This document shows, piece after piece, positions 52,684 to 64,000 of a stretch of 64,000 nt of DNA. Position 1 is the stretch's first letter. Every line of letters starts with the position of its first letter. The notes under the pieces are model-generated. The model made no database searches. It had not been told where the DNA came from and saw only the letters and a list, made by a program, of their open reading frames with translations. This DNA comes from Gracilibacillus sp. YIM 98692. Lineage in GTDB: Bacteria > Bacillota > Bacilli > Bacillales > Amphibacillaceae. The stretch is taken from assembly GCF_010993965.1 (NCBI RefSeq), contig NZ_WIXM01000002.1, positions 124,001-188,000 of the forward strand, written 5' to 3'. The position numbers and the translations under genes were made by a program.

Positions 52684-54237
52684 ATGAAGCTATATATATT
52701 GTTAAGTACTGGTTCTATCCTCATTGGCTGTTTTTTATTGGTCATTTTGGCATTAATGTTCGTCTATGTGATGGATCGTTCACAGAAACAACACCCTGTT
52801 TTAAGGAATTATCCGATTATTGGTCATTTTCGTTATTTATTAGAAAAAATAGGACCAGAATTAAGACAATACTTCTTTGATAGTGATAATGAAGGTAAAC
52901 CATTTTCTAGACGTGATTTTCAATACATTGTTCGTAAAGCAAAATATAAAAAGGATGTCATTGGATTCGGTTCTCAAAGGGACTTTGAAGCACCTGGATT
53001 TTACATAAGAAATTCGATGTTTCCAACATTATTTGAAGACTTACGCATAGACCGAGAAACGAAAGTGCCAACCAATCGGTATGTATTAATTAAAGACCCT
53101 GTACTAACCGGACGAAAAGAAAGATTAAAACAAGAAATATCTTACGCTTATTTATTACCAGAAGAAGATGCCATTGTTATAGGGGAAAAAACGAAGCAGC
53201 CTTTTGTGGTAAGGGGACAAATCGGAATGTCAGGAATGAGTTATGGGTCATTGGGTGACCGAGCCATTACAGCATTATCAGAGGGATTAGGTATTGCAAA
53301 AGGAAGTTGGATGAATACTGGTGAAGGGGGATTATCTGATTACCATTTAAAAGGAAATGTCGATATCATTATGCAAATTTCGCCTGGTTTATTTGGTGTA
53401 AGAGATAAGGATGGAAACTTTGACTGGGATGAATTATTAAGAAAAAGCAAAATTCCTCAAGTAAAAGCATTTGAAATAAAGCTAGGGCAAGGTGCTAAAA
53501 CTCGAGGAGGACATATGAACGCCGAAAAAGTCACGGAAGAAATTGCACGTATTAGGCAAGTACCTGCTTATGAAGCGATAGATAGTCCAAATCGTTTTTT
53601 AGATATCGAAGATTACTCATCATTATTACATTTTATAAAAAAAATAAGAAAGCACACTGGCTTACCAGTTGGAATAAAAATTGTTTTAGGTAGTCCATTC
53701 GAAGCCGATGAAATCGCCAAAAACATCCGTGAACTTGATATTTCCCCAGACTTTATAACCATTGACGGTGGGGAAGGAGGGACCGGAGCAACTTATCAAG
53801 AACTTGCCGATATGGTGGGATTGCCAATTCGTTCATCATTACCATTATTAGATGATGCTTTAAAAAGATATGAAGTAAGGGATAAATTGAAAATTATAGC
53901 GTCTGGAAAGTTATATTCACCTGATCGAGTTGCTATTGCGTTAGCATTGGGAGCGGACCTAGTTAATATTGCCCGTGGATTTATGATAACGGTCGGTTGT
54001 ATTCAAACATTAAGATGTGCTTCGAATACTTGTCCGGTGGGAGTTGCTACTACAGACCCTGATTTACAAAAAGCACTTGTAGTAGAGGAAAAGAAATGGA
54101 GGACTGCGAATTACTTAATCACTATGAGAATGGGGCTTTACCGAGTTGCCTCTGCAGCGGGTTTAGAATCTCCGCTTCAGTTTGAACGAAAACATGTTGT
54201 GTATAAAGATGACAAAGGAAAAATTCAAGCATTATAG
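52684..54237 (+). CDS. yerD: FMN-binding glutamate synthase-family protein, YerD-like
   Basis: 517-residue protein with an N-terminal membrane helix (LLSTGSILIGCFLLVILALM) followed by a GltS-type FMN/Fe-S barrel. KLGQGAKTRGGHMNAEKV, ITIDGGEGGTGATYQE and RCASNTCPVGVATTD are the conserved glutamate synthase segments. It has no amidotransferase domain, so it is not a complete glutamate synthase; B. subtilis YerD is equivalent and uncharacterised. ATG at 52684 after GGGGGGAGGCGCCATA. Confidence 0.85.
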   Translation: MKLYILLSTGSILIGCFLLVILALMFVYVMDRSQKQHPVLRNYPIIGHFRYLLEKIGPELRQYFFDSDNEGKPFSRRDFQYIVRKAKYKKDVIGFGSQRDFEAPGFYIRNSMFPTLFEDLRIDRETKVPTNRYVLIKDPVLTGRKERLKQEISYAYLLPEEDAIVIGEKTKQPFVVRGQIGMSGMSYGSLGDRAITALSEGLGIAKGSWMNTGEGGLSDYHLKGNVDIIMQISPGLFGVRDKDGNFDWDELLRKSKIPQVKAFEIKLGQGAKTRGGHMNAEKVTEEIARIRQVPAYEAIDSPNRFLDIEDYSSLLHFIKKIRKHTGLPVGIKIVLGSPFEADEIAKNIRELDISPDFITIDGGEGGTGATYQELADMVGLPIRSSLPLLDDALKRYEVRDKLKIIASGKLYSPDRVAIALALGADLVNIARGFMITVGCIQTLRCASNTCPVGVATTDPDLQKALVVEEKKWRTANYLITMRMGLYRVASAAGLESPLQFERKHVVYKDDKGKIQAL

Positions 54238-54244
54238 TGTGAAT

Positions 54245-54277
54245 CGGGCCTTCCATTACAAAGAAGGAAGGCCCGAA
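54245..54277. terminator. Bidirectional terminator between yerD and yteA
   Basis: Perfect 10-bp GC-rich stem CGGGCCTTCC/GGAAGGCCCG. Confidence 0.75.
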
Positions 54278-54284
54278 GGTTAGA

Positions 54285-54992
54285 TTATTTATCTGTGTAA
54301 AGAATGGAGCCAATGTCATTCTCATCTAAATAATCTTCATAATCTTCATGCTTTTCATTTACACCAATAAATTTTCCATTTTCATCTGCTAATAAAAATT
54401 CCTCTATATCTTCTGACGCTCCAACTAATTCATCTGAATTAAAAAACATGTCCTCATAATCTTTTTCTGTATCATAAAAATCGGAAGGGCCATCTGACGA
54501 ACCATATTTTTCTACTCGCTGCCAAGAGTCTTCACCGTCGAAAATGATGGATTCTTCCTCATCGATCTCTGACTCCATTTCATTGACACTTGAATGGATG
54601 ACGTCCTCTTCAACAGGACGTGTTGTATCGATTTTATGTTCAGCATGTTCGATACACCTTTGAGTTGTAGGCATGGCTAACATTCGTTCAGCTGGTATTT
54701 CAACGCCACAAGCTTCACATTTTCCGTAATGACCGTTTTCCATGGCTTCTAAAGCTTGATTGATATCTTTAAGTTCCTGCTCTTCGTGTTCATTTAATGC
54801 TATATCCTTTTCACGCTCAAATAATTCAGAGCCTGTGTCTGCTGGGTGGTTATCATAATTAGAAAGCTCTGAGACTGATTCGTGGATTTGTTCTGCTTCT
54901 AATCCAAAATGATCCTTTAAATGTTCTGTTATTTCTTGTTTTCGTTCCATTAGAGTTCTTTCACATTGATGCATTTGTTGTTGATTTAACAT
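54285..54992 (-). CDS. yteA: DksA/TraR-type zinc-finger protein, YteA-like
   Basis: 235-residue acidic protein. The N-terminal helical segment contains NYDNHPADTGSELFEREKD, typical of YteA; a DksA/TraR zinc finger follows at about 88-118 (GKCEACGVEIPAERMLAMPT and CIEHAE, so the last ligand pair is Cys-x2-His). The C-terminal ~110 residues are very rich in Asp and Glu. YteA-family proteins are typical of endospore formers; function is not defined. ATG at 54992 after AGGAGGTGATTTT. Confidence 0.85.
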   Translation of the reverse strand: MLNQQQMHQCERTLMERKQEITEHLKDHFGLEAEQIHESVSELSNYDNHPADTGSELFEREKDIALNEHEEQELKDINQALEAMENGHYGKCEACGVEIPAERMLAMPTTQRCIEHAEHKIDTTRPVEEDVIHSSVNEMESEIDEEESIIFDGEDSWQRVEKYGSSDGPSDFYDTEKDYEDMFFNSDELVGASEDIEEFLLADENGKFIGVNEKHEDYEDYLDENDIGSILYTDK

Positions 54993-55183
54993 AAAATCAC
55001 CTCCTATATGTCAGTCGATCATATAGCAGTATTAGTTTAACCATTATTGAAAACGACACTAGAGTAATGATTGGAAGGGGAGACAGAATTATGGTTAATT
55101 AAGAAAATCTTATACAAAAAATGAAACTTTTTCATCGATCGAATCGTATGAAAAGAAAAGGAAAAATTATGAGGTGAATGTAA

Positions 55184-55942
55184 TTGGACACTAATCATCG
55201 AATACTTGAATCAACAGAGGAGAATGTGAACAAAATAAAAGAAAACAAACTTCCCATTGGTTGGGGAGGAGTCATTTTATTTTTTATCACATTTTTCGGG
55301 TTGGTTTTTGTAACAGGGACATTATTAGGAATTGTTAGTATTGTATTAGATGGGGGAGTAGAGGGTTTTTATAATGACTTGTTCATGCAAAGTCATTATT
55401 TATTATTATTAGATGCTTCCGCTTTTTTTATTGCTATTTTACTTTTTAAAAAGGTTCGTGCATTTTTGAAAAATGCGTTTTCTTTGGCACCATTAAGAAA
55501 AGGAAAGACGTATGTATTGATATTGGTTGCTTTTGTTTTTACTTATGTTATCCAATTTTTTATCATGCATGTATTTCAATGGGAGGACGGAACAAGCCAA
55601 GTAGATACTTTTGGATTAGAGGGATTGTCTGATCACTGGCTGTCACTTACAATTTTTTATATAGCTTTTACCTTTTTGACGCCTATTAAAGAAGAAGTGA
55701 TTTACCGTGGGATTATTCATCGATTTTTAGGGATTAAATGGAACTTTTGGATCGGATTGTGTATTTCTTCTTTGATTTTTGGAAGTTTACATACTGGACA
55801 TGTGTTATCGGCCACTATTATGGGTGCTGTCTTTGTTGTATTGTATCGACTAACAAACTCTTTAGTCGTTCCAATTTTACTCCATATTTTATGGAATATT
55901 TATGCGATCACTGGATTGCTTTATTATATTGATATACTTTAG
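55184..55942 (+). CDS. CPBP-family intramembrane metalloprotease
   Basis: 252-residue membrane protein with about seven predicted helices. The CAAX/Abi (CPBP) motifs are KEEVIYRGIIHRFLG (EExxxR), FGSLHTGH and the final PILLHILWNIYAI. B. subtilis has many paralogues, several linked to bacteriocin immunity or signal proteolysis; no partner is adjacent. Start is TTG at 55184 after GAGGTGAATGTAA. Confidence 0.85.
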   Translation: MDTNHRILESTEENVNKIKENKLPIGWGGVILFFITFFGLVFVTGTLLGIVSIVLDGGVEGFYNDLFMQSHYLLLLDASAFFIAILLFKKVRAFLKNAFSLAPLRKGKTYVLILVAFVFTYVIQFFIMHVFQWEDGTSQVDTFGLEGLSDHWLSLTIFYIAFTFLTPIKEEVIYRGIIHRFLGIKWNFWIGLCISSLIFGSLHTGHVLSATIMGAVFVVLYRLTNSLVVPILLHILWNIYAITGLLYYIDIL

Positions 55943-55965
55943 CCTTATTTCGAACCTATTAAAGT

Positions 55966-56353
55966 TTTTACTGCATAGTTGAACCAAACTGCGACATAAG
56001 TCTTGAAAAAGCTCTGAAGACCGCTCCAGAAATATACTTCGCTTTCCGGGGGCACGGCTTCAGCTTCCTCGGCAGCAAGCTGCCTGCGGGATCTTCAGCT
56101 CGCGCTGTTCCCCCAGGAGTCTACGTATATTTCTTCCGCTTGTTGGTAGTAAGAATATGTTTTTTTCCCACTTAGAACGAGCACTGATCCAAGCTGCGGA
56201 AAAATACGAGACTCCTGTGGGTAAGGAACAGTCTGAAGACCCCGCAGGAAGCGAGTAGTTTTCCGCAGCGACGATTAAGCACTCATCTTTAAAGGAGTGG
56301 GAGGTAAATATTTATTAGTTAATGCGCAGTTTATGGATATTGTGTTGCTATAA
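55966..56353. mobile_element. MITE-like element, copy B (inverted relative to A)
   Basis: About 388 bp, highly similar to copy A read on the other strand, including the palindromes with CGCTTTCCGGGGGCACGG and GACTCCTGTGGG and the ends AACCAAACTGCG and TGCGCAGTTTATGG. It fills most of the 511-base gap between the CPBP gene and the leuD terminator. Confidence 0.75.
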
Positions 56354-56387
56354 GGTTTATGTGAATAAAAATAATCAAAAAGAAAAA

Positions 56388-56438
56388 GCTGTCTTCAAGA
56401 TCAGTTGCTGAGATTGCAAACTGGACTCTTGAGACAGC
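56388..56438 (-). terminator. Terminator of the ilv-leu operon
   Basis: GCTGTCTTCAAGA pairs with TCTTGAGACAGC around a smaller CAGTT/AACTG stem; on the minus strand TTTTTCTTTTT follows. Confidence 0.8.
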
Positions 56439-56453
56439 CTCATTCCAATATTA

Positions 56454-57038
56454 TTATTTACGTGCTTCTTCAAACTGAGATATTTTGTCAGCATGTGTTA
56501 GTGTGACAGCAATTTCGTCCCAGCCATTTAATAGCATTTCACGTTTATAATCGTCTATTTCAAAAGATGTTTCAAATCCTTGGTTATCATATACCTTTTT
56601 CTCTTCAAGATCTACGGTTAAATAATAGCTTTCTGTTTCTGCATTTTGAATAAGAGTCTGTACTTCTTCTTCCGTTAGTTGAACTGGTAAAATACCGTTT
56701 TTAGTACAGTTGTTATAAAAGATATCAGCATAACTTGGAGCAATAACAACACGGAATCCGTAATCTTGGATGGCCCAAGGAGCATGTTCACGAGAAGAGC
56801 CACAACCAAAGTTTTCACCAGCTACAAGGATCGATGTGCCTTTGTATTTTGGTTGATTTAAAGAAAAGTCTTCGCGTAATTCTCCTTTAGAATCAAATCG
56901 CCAGTTGTAAAATACAAATTGACCAAAGCCTTGGCGAGAAATACGTTTTAAAAATTGTTTTGGAATAATTTGATCTGTATCAATATTGGCACGATTTAGT
57001 GGATATACTAAACCTTGATGTTTTCTAATTGGTTCCAT
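56454..57038 (-). CDS. leuD: 3-isopropylmalate dehydratase, small subunit
   Basis: 194-residue swivel-domain subunit of isopropylmalate isomerase (leucine synthesis). NRANIDTDQIIPKQFLKR and the GCGSSREHAPWAIQDYGF loop are diagnostic. ATG at 57038 is 27 bases downstream of the leuC stop with GGGGGTAACA before it. Last gene of the operon. Confidence 0.97.
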   Translation of the reverse strand: MEPIRKHQGLVYPLNRANIDTDQIIPKQFLKRISRQGFGQFVFYNWRFDSKGELREDFSLNQPKYKGTSILVAGENFGCGSSREHAPWAIQDYGFRVVIAPSYADIFYNNCTKNGILPVQLTEEEVQTLIQNAETESYYLTVDLEEKKVYDNQGFETSFEIDDYKREMLLNGWDEIAVTLTHADKISQFEEARK

Positions 57039-57064
57039 CGCTATGTTACCCCCTTTAATCTAAA

Positions 57065-58483
57065 TTAGCTTGGTGTTGGAACACCTAAATGACGAACATC
57101 AACAAAGTGACCTTTAATAGCAGCAGCAGCAGCCATTTCTGGACTTACTAAATGTGTACGAGCCCCAGTCCCTTGACGGCCTTCGAAGTTACGATTTGAA
57201 GTAGAAGCACAACGTTCGCCTTCAGGCACGACATCATCATTCATAGCTAAGCACATACTACAACCAGCCTCACGCCATTCAAAGCCAGCGTCCTTAAATA
57301 TCTGATCAATGCCTTCTTCCTCAGCCTGTGCTTTTACACTGAATGAACCAGGTACAACAATGGCTTTAACATTAGGATTTACTTTATTGCCTTTTACTAT
57401 AGAAGCAGCTTTTCTTAAGTCAGATAAACGAGAGTTGGTACAAGATCCGATAAAGACATGTTCTATATTTACAGATGAGATTGGTTCGCCGCCATCTAGT
57501 CCCATATATTCTAAAGCACGACCTATTTCATCATGTTCAATAGCATTTTCACTTTCCTCAGGAATAGGGACATTGGCACTAACAGGGATACACATACCAG
57601 GATTTGTTCCCCATGTTACTTGCGGTTCGATTTCGTCTGCATTAATTTCTACTACTTCATCATATACAGCACCTTCGTCTGTTGCTAGTGCTTTCCATTC
57701 TTCCGCAGCTTTATCAAATGCTTCACCTTGTGGTACATGGCGTTTTCCTCTTAAAAACTCAATCGTTGTATCATCAGGGCTAATTAAACCAGCTCGAGCT
57801 CCTGCTTCAATAGACATGTTACAAACTGTCATACGTCCTTCCATGGATAGGTCACGAACAGCTTCACCAGTATATTCGATGACATACCCGGTGCCAAATT
57901 TCACCCCGAATTTACCAATTATCGCTAAAATTAAGTCTTTTGCTGTAACGCCTGTTCCTAATTTTCCGTTTACCTTCACATTTAATGTTTTTGGTTTTGC
58001 TTGCCAAATGGTTTGTGTAGCCAAAACATGTTCTACTTCACTTGTTCCAATACCAAATGCTAAAGCTCCGAATGCACCATGTGTAGAAGTATGACTATCA
58101 CCACAAACAATTGTTTTACCAGGTTGTGTTAACCCTAATTCTGGTCCAATAACATGGACAATCCCTTGGTCAGGATGATGGATATCAGCTAAAGGCACAC
58201 CAAATTCATCACAATTTGTTTTTAATGTTTCCATTTGTGTTTTCGACACTTCATCTTTAATTACATTTCGATGAATGGTTGGAACATTATGATCCATTGT
58301 TGCGTAAGTTAATTCAGGACGACGAACTTTACGATTGTTCATTCTCAACCCTTCAAAAGCTTGAGGAGATGTAACCTCATGGATTAAATGCAAATCAATA
58401 TATAGTAAGTCTGGCTTATTAGCTTCTTCATGAACAACATGCTTTTCCCAGATTTTCTCAATAATCGTCTTTGGTTTTCTCAT
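57065..58483 (-). CDS. leuC: 3-isopropylmalate dehydratase, large subunit
   Basis: 472-residue aconitase-superfamily subunit carrying the [4Fe-4S] cluster. Signatures are [34 protein letters not shown] and [12 protein letters not shown] (cluster Cys). It isomerises 2- to 3-isopropylmalate with LeuD. ATG at 58483 is chosen because TAAGGAGTGAAAAA precedes it; a longer frame upstream is not preferred. Confidence 0.97.
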   Translation of the reverse strand: MRKPKTIIEKIWEKHVVHEEANKPDLLYIDLHLIHEVTSPQAFEGLRMNNRKVRRPELTYATMDHNVPTIHRNVIKDEVSKTQMETLKTNCDEFGVPLADIHHPDQGIVHVIGPELGLTQPGKTIVCGDSHTSTHGAFGALAFGIGTSEVEHVLATQTIWQAKPKTLNVKVNGKLGTGVTAKDLILAIIGKFGVKFGTGYVIEYTGEAVRDLSMEGRMTVCNMSIEAGARAGLISPDDTTIEFLRGKRHVPQGEAFDKAAEEWKALATDEGAVYDEVVEINADEIEPQVTWGTNPGMCIPVSANVPIPEESENAIEHDEIGRALEYMGLDGGEPISSVNIEHVFIGSCTNSRLSDLRKAASIVKGNKVNPNVKAIVVPGSFSVKAQAEEEGIDQIFKDAGFEWREAGCSMCLAMNDDVVPEGERCASTSNRNFEGRQGTGARTHLVSPEMAAAAAIKGHFVDVRHLGVPTPS

Positions 58484-58560
58484 TTTTTCACTCCTTACTT
58501 TAGAAAAACATCGGCGTATCACTATATCTATAATAGGTTACGCCGAGTCCTCTAGTCTCT

Positions 58561-59631
58561 TTATGATTCAATGGCCTTTACAATAAGTTCTGTCATTTCC
58601 TTTGTGTTAACTAAAGTACCATTTTCATTTTGTAAATCTGCTGTATGATATCCTTGGTTTAACACGTCTTCTACCGCTTTGTCGATTGCCGATGCCTCTT
58701 CATTTTTATCAAAAGAATATCGCAGCATCATCGCAGCAGAAAGAATCATTGCAATTGGATTGGCAATGCCTTTTCCAGCAATATCAGGTGCAGAACCATG
58801 TGCTGGTTCATATAAGCCAATGCCATTTTCTGCTAAACTAGCAGAAGGCAACATGCCTAATGAGCCTGTTAGAACAGATGCTTCATCACTTAGTATATCA
58901 CCAAACATGTTTTCTGTCACAATCACATCAAATTGAGTTGGGTTTGTGATTAATTTCATTGCCGCAGCATCCACTAAAACGTGTTCGACTGTGACGTCAG
59001 GATATTCATTTTTCTTTTCCTCAACAATCTCTCGCCATAGTTTACTAGACTCTAATACATTAGCCTTGTCAACAGAAGTTAAATGCTTATGACGTAGTTG
59101 AGCACTTTGAAAAGCTTTGTCAACAATACGTTCCATTTCTTTTTTGGTGTATGCTAATGTATCTACAACGGCATTTCCGTTATCTCGACGTTCACTCGGC
59201 TGCCCAAAATATAACCCGCCTGTTAACTCACGAACGATGAGAAGGTCACTGCCGTTTATAATGTCTTCTTTTAATGGAGAAGCTGCTAAAAGCTTTTTGA
59301 ATCCTTTTACAGGTCGTAAATTGGCGTATAAGTCAAGCGCTTTGCGAATACCCAATAACCCTCGTTCAGGTCTTAAATCAGAAGGGTTGTTATCCCATTT
59401 TGGACCACCAACAGCGCCTAATAATACAGCATCTGATTTTTTACAGGCATCGATTGTTTCAACGGGGAGGGGAGAGTTATGCTTATCGATCGCAATTCCT
59501 CCGATATCATAGGATGAAAACTCGAATTCTAAATCAAATTTTTTACTAATTGCTTCAAGTACATCCTTAGCTGCATAGATTACTTCTGCTCCGATTCCAT
59601 CACCTGGAAGCAGTACGATTTTATTGCTCAC
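58561..59631 (-). CDS. leuB: 3-isopropylmalate dehydrogenase
   Basis: 356-residue NAD-dependent beta-decarboxylating dehydrogenase. It has VLLPGDGIGAEVI at the N-terminus, LLGAVGGPKWD, LLIVRELTGGLYFGQPSER and the C-terminal EPAHGSAPDIAGKGIANP. Start is GTG at 59631 behind GGAGGTCAATGAA. Third step of the leucine branch. Confidence 0.97.
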   Translation of the reverse strand: MSNKIVLLPGDGIGAEVIYAAKDVLEAISKKFDLEFEFSSYDIGGIAIDKHNSPLPVETIDACKKSDAVLLGAVGGPKWDNNPSDLRPERGLLGIRKALDLYANLRPVKGFKKLLAASPLKEDIINGSDLLIVRELTGGLYFGQPSERRDNGNAVVDTLAYTKKEMERIVDKAFQSAQLRHKHLTSVDKANVLESSKLWREIVEEKKNEYPDVTVEHVLVDAAAMKLITNPTQFDVIVTENMFGDILSDEASVLTGSLGMLPSASLAENGIGLYEPAHGSAPDIAGKGIANPIAMILSAAMMLRYSFDKNEEASAIDKAVEDVLNQGYHTADLQNENGTLVNTKEMTELIVKAIES

Positions 59632-59663
59632 TTCATTGACCTCCTAGACAAAAGATACGAAAG

Positions 59664-62211
<2,548 letters not shown>

Positions 62212-62257
62212 CTACATCCTCTCTCAAATTTTTTCTAATATATTTTAAATAATATTA

Positions 62258-62779
62258 TTAGTTAAGTAAGGAATGGAAACTACTATCATAACTTGAAGGT
62301 TGTTGCCCCCGAACGAAAGCAGTTAAACCAGTTCTTGCTAATTCTTTTATTCCATATGGCTTTAGTAATTCAATAAGTGCTTCAATTTTATCTGGCTTAC
62401 CTGTAACTTGAATAGATAAGCTATCTTTACTTACATCTACAATAGAGGCACGGAAGGGTTCAATAATACCTTGAACCTCTCCGCGTAATTGGCTATTGCT
62501 AACAATTTTAATGAGAGCTAACTCTCTAGCAACAATGGCCTTATCTGTAATATCAGAAACTTTAATCACGTCAATTTGTTTATTTAATTGTTTTGTCATT
62601 TGTTCTAGTTTTTGAAAATCTTCTACTTCAACAACAAAAGTCATCTTAGATACTTCTTCAGACTCTGTTCTTCCGACAGAAATACTTTCAATGTTAAACT
62701 GTCGGCGCTGAAGTAAACTTGTTACGCGATTTAATACACCACTTCGATTCCTAACAGTTGCGGTTATGATTCGTTTCAT
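62258..62779 (-). CDS. ilvH: Acetolactate synthase, small (regulatory) subunit
   Basis: 173-residue regulatory subunit with an N-terminal ACT domain ([32 protein letters not shown]) that binds valine, and a C-terminal domain that activates IlvB. ATG at 62779 overlaps the ilvB stop by four bases (ATGA). Confidence 0.96.
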   Translation of the reverse strand: MKRIITATVRNRSGVLNRVTSLLQRRQFNIESISVGRTESEEVSKMTFVVEVEDFQKLEQMTKQLNKQIDVIKVSDITDKAIVARELALIKIVSNSQLRGEVQGIIEPFRASIVDVSKDSLSIQVTGKPDKIEALIELLKPYGIKELARTGLTAFVRGQQPSSYDSSFHSLLN

Positions 62780-64000
62780 GGTTTCACCCCAATCATCTCG
62801 TTTATACCCTTTCCTGGAGCAATCATTGGAAATACATTTTCTTGCTGAATAACACGTGCATCTACCACTACAGGTCCATCATAATCAAAGATCTCTGGTA
62901 ATGCGTTTAGAAATTCTTTTTGTGTTTTTACCTGCAACCCTCTAACATTGTAAGACTCTGCTAACTTGACAAAGTCTGGCTGAATATTAAAGATGGATTG
63001 CGAGTAACGTTCAGAGTAAAATGCTTCTTGCCATTGTCTAACCATTCCTAATGCTTGATTATTTACAATGATTACTTTCACAGGAAGTCCTTTTTCTTGT
63101 AAGATGGACAGTTCTTGTAAAGTCATTTGGAAACCGCCATCTCCAACAACTGCAACGACGGTGTCATCTGGTTTAGCTAGCTGAGCACCAATGGCAGAAG
63201 GGAAGCCAAAGCCCATTGTTCCTAAACCACCAGAAGATACCCATCGACCTGGTTTCGTAAACTGATAGTATTGAGCTGCCCACATTTGGTGCTGCCCAAC
63301 ATCTGTCGTAACAATAGCATCTCCGTTAGTTTTCTCATAAATTTGCTTAATTACCCATTGGCCTACCATGTCTGTTTCTGGGTTGTTATACCATAATGGG
63401 TAATTTTCGTAATTTTCATGAATCGTTACAAGCCATTCATCATGATCAGGTTGTTCTATCGATTGATCTAAAAGCTTTGTTAAAGCTGCTTTAGCATCCC
63501 CAACAATAGGGATTTGTGTTGGTACATTTTTACCAATTTCAGCTGGGTCTATATCAATGTGAGCGATGGTTGCATTAGGAGCAAATGAGTTTAAATTTCC
63601 AGTCAAACGGTCATCAAAACGAGCTCCAATGTTAATAAGTAAGTCACATTCATACAGTGCTGTATTTGCCGCATAGGTACCATGCATACCTGCCATTCCT
63701 AAGAATAATGGGTGGTTACCAGGAAAAGCGCCCAATCCAAGTAAAGTGGAGGTAACAGGTAGTGAATATTTTTCAGCAAAGGATTTAATTTCTTCTGATG
63801 CATTTGCAAAGATAACCCCTGCACCTGTTAAAATAATTGGCTTTTTTGCTTTGCCGATCGCTTCTGATAGCTTTTTAATTTGTAACGGGTTAGGCTTCGT
63901 TGTAGGTTGATAACCTGGTAAATCTGTATCGACATTTGCTTTGAAACTCTCTTCTACAACCTGTGCTGAAATATCTTTCGGGATATCAATTAATACAGGT
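62776..64000 (-). CDS. ilvB: Acetolactate synthase, large subunit (5' end beyond window)
   Basis: C-terminal ~407 residues of the ThDP-dependent catalytic subunit. The frame is open to the right edge ([20 protein letters not shown] at the edge, then [17 protein letters not shown]), so the M at 63735 is internal. RPARFDDR-like [13 protein letters not shown], the ThDP motif [15 protein letters not shown] with [12 protein letters not shown], and [20 protein letters not shown] are present. Leader regulation of the operon (for example a T-box) would lie outside the window. Confidence 0.96.
   Translation of the reverse strand, partial: PVLIDIPKDISAQVVEESFKANVDTDLPGYQPTTKPNPLQIKKLSEAIGKAKKPIILTGAGVIFANASEEIKSFAEKYSLPVTSTLLGLGAFPGNHPLFLGMAGMHGTYAANTALYECDLLINIGARFDDRLTGNLNSFAPNATIAHIDIDPAEIGKNVPTQIPIVGDAKAALTKLLDQSIEQPDHDEWLVTIHENYENYPLWYNNPETDMVGQWVIKQIYEKTNGDAIVTTDVGQHQMWAAQYYQFTKPGRWVSSGGLGTMGFGFPSAIGAQLAKPDDTVVAVVGDGGFQMTLQELSILQEKGLPVKVIIVNNQALGMVRQWQEAFYSERYSQSIFNIQPDFVKLAESYNVRGLQVKTQKEFLNALPEIFDYDGPVVVDARVIQQENVFPMIAPGKGINEMIGVKP

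Noticed and set aside
57309-58094. 261-residue plus-strand open frame
   Set aside because: Antisense to leuC, rich in Ser/Pro/Thr as expected of a mirror frame, with no binding site.
59117-59512. 131-residue plus-strand open frame
   Set aside because: Antisense to leuB; no independent evidence.

Overview
The window is AT-rich chromosomal DNA from a low-GC Gram-positive, endospore-forming-type Bacillaceae. Gene content and local order match Bacillus subtilis blocks (patB-yugF-yugI-yuzA-pgi-yugN-yugO; the men operon; ytkD-metK-asnB; ytoA-ytpB-ytqB-ytzC; ccpN-yqfL; nasDEF with sirohaem genes; ilvBHC-leuABCD). The many dispersed intergenic repeats and the sequence style suggest a halotolerant relative such as Oceanobacillus, Virgibacillus or Gracilibacillus; that placement is inference. 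No rRNA, tRNA, CRISPR array, prophage or intact insertion sequence was seen.

Layout. 1-7373: end of patB, a YugF-like hydrolase, S1 protein YugI, YuzA, phosphoglucose isomerase, YugN, a K+ channel, an M42 aminopeptidase and a MenI-like thioesterase. 7866-15543: menaquinone synthesis, with menA on the minus strand and menF-menD-menH-menB and menE on the plus strand. 15770-17546: an SOS-type unit (LexA-box palindrome, Y-family polymerase, YolD-like partner). 17682-22093: an SLH-anchored surface protein, the siderophore ATPase YusV under a Fur box, two unknown small proteins and the Nudix hydrolase YtkD. 22497-29507: metK, asnB, a C39-like peptidase, ytoA, ytpB, ytqB, ytzC. 29552-35017: an MFS transporter, ccpN-yqfL, guanine deaminase, a 2-hydroxyacid dehydrogenase and a small membrane protein. 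35329-41663: nitrite reductase (nasDE) with sirohaem synthesis (nasF/cobA, sirB, and sirC converging), a TnrA/GlnR box in front, and an unexpected TrpD2/YbiB-like gene inside the operon. 41848-46969: an MhqD-like hydrolase, a YtrA-type regulator/ABC transporter/ECF sigma operon, and small proteins. 47097-55942: lactonase, a short aconitase, htpG behind a perfect CIRCE element, YerD-like glutamate synthase-family protein, YteA-like zinc protein and a CPBP protease. 56454-64000: the minus-strand branched-chain amino acid operon ilvB-ilvH-ilvC-leuA-leuB-leuC-leuD, with ilvB running off the window.

Three dispersed element families fill the spaces. R1 (about 110-170 bp, five copies) is predicted to fold into consecutive hairpins and tends to lie against gene ends; one copy supplies the C-terminus of the K+ channel and another occupies the metK leader, where an S-box would be expected. 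R2 (about 80-110 bp, five copies) pairs a hairpin with a terminator-like hairpin; two copies begin in a gene's stop codon. The third is a MITE-like element with about 24-bp terminal inverted repeats (three copies, two of about 390-430 bp and one of about 120 bp). The best candidates for something undescribed are R1, the TrpD2-like gene in the nitrite reductase/sirohaem operon, and the regulator/ABC/ECF-sigma operon.
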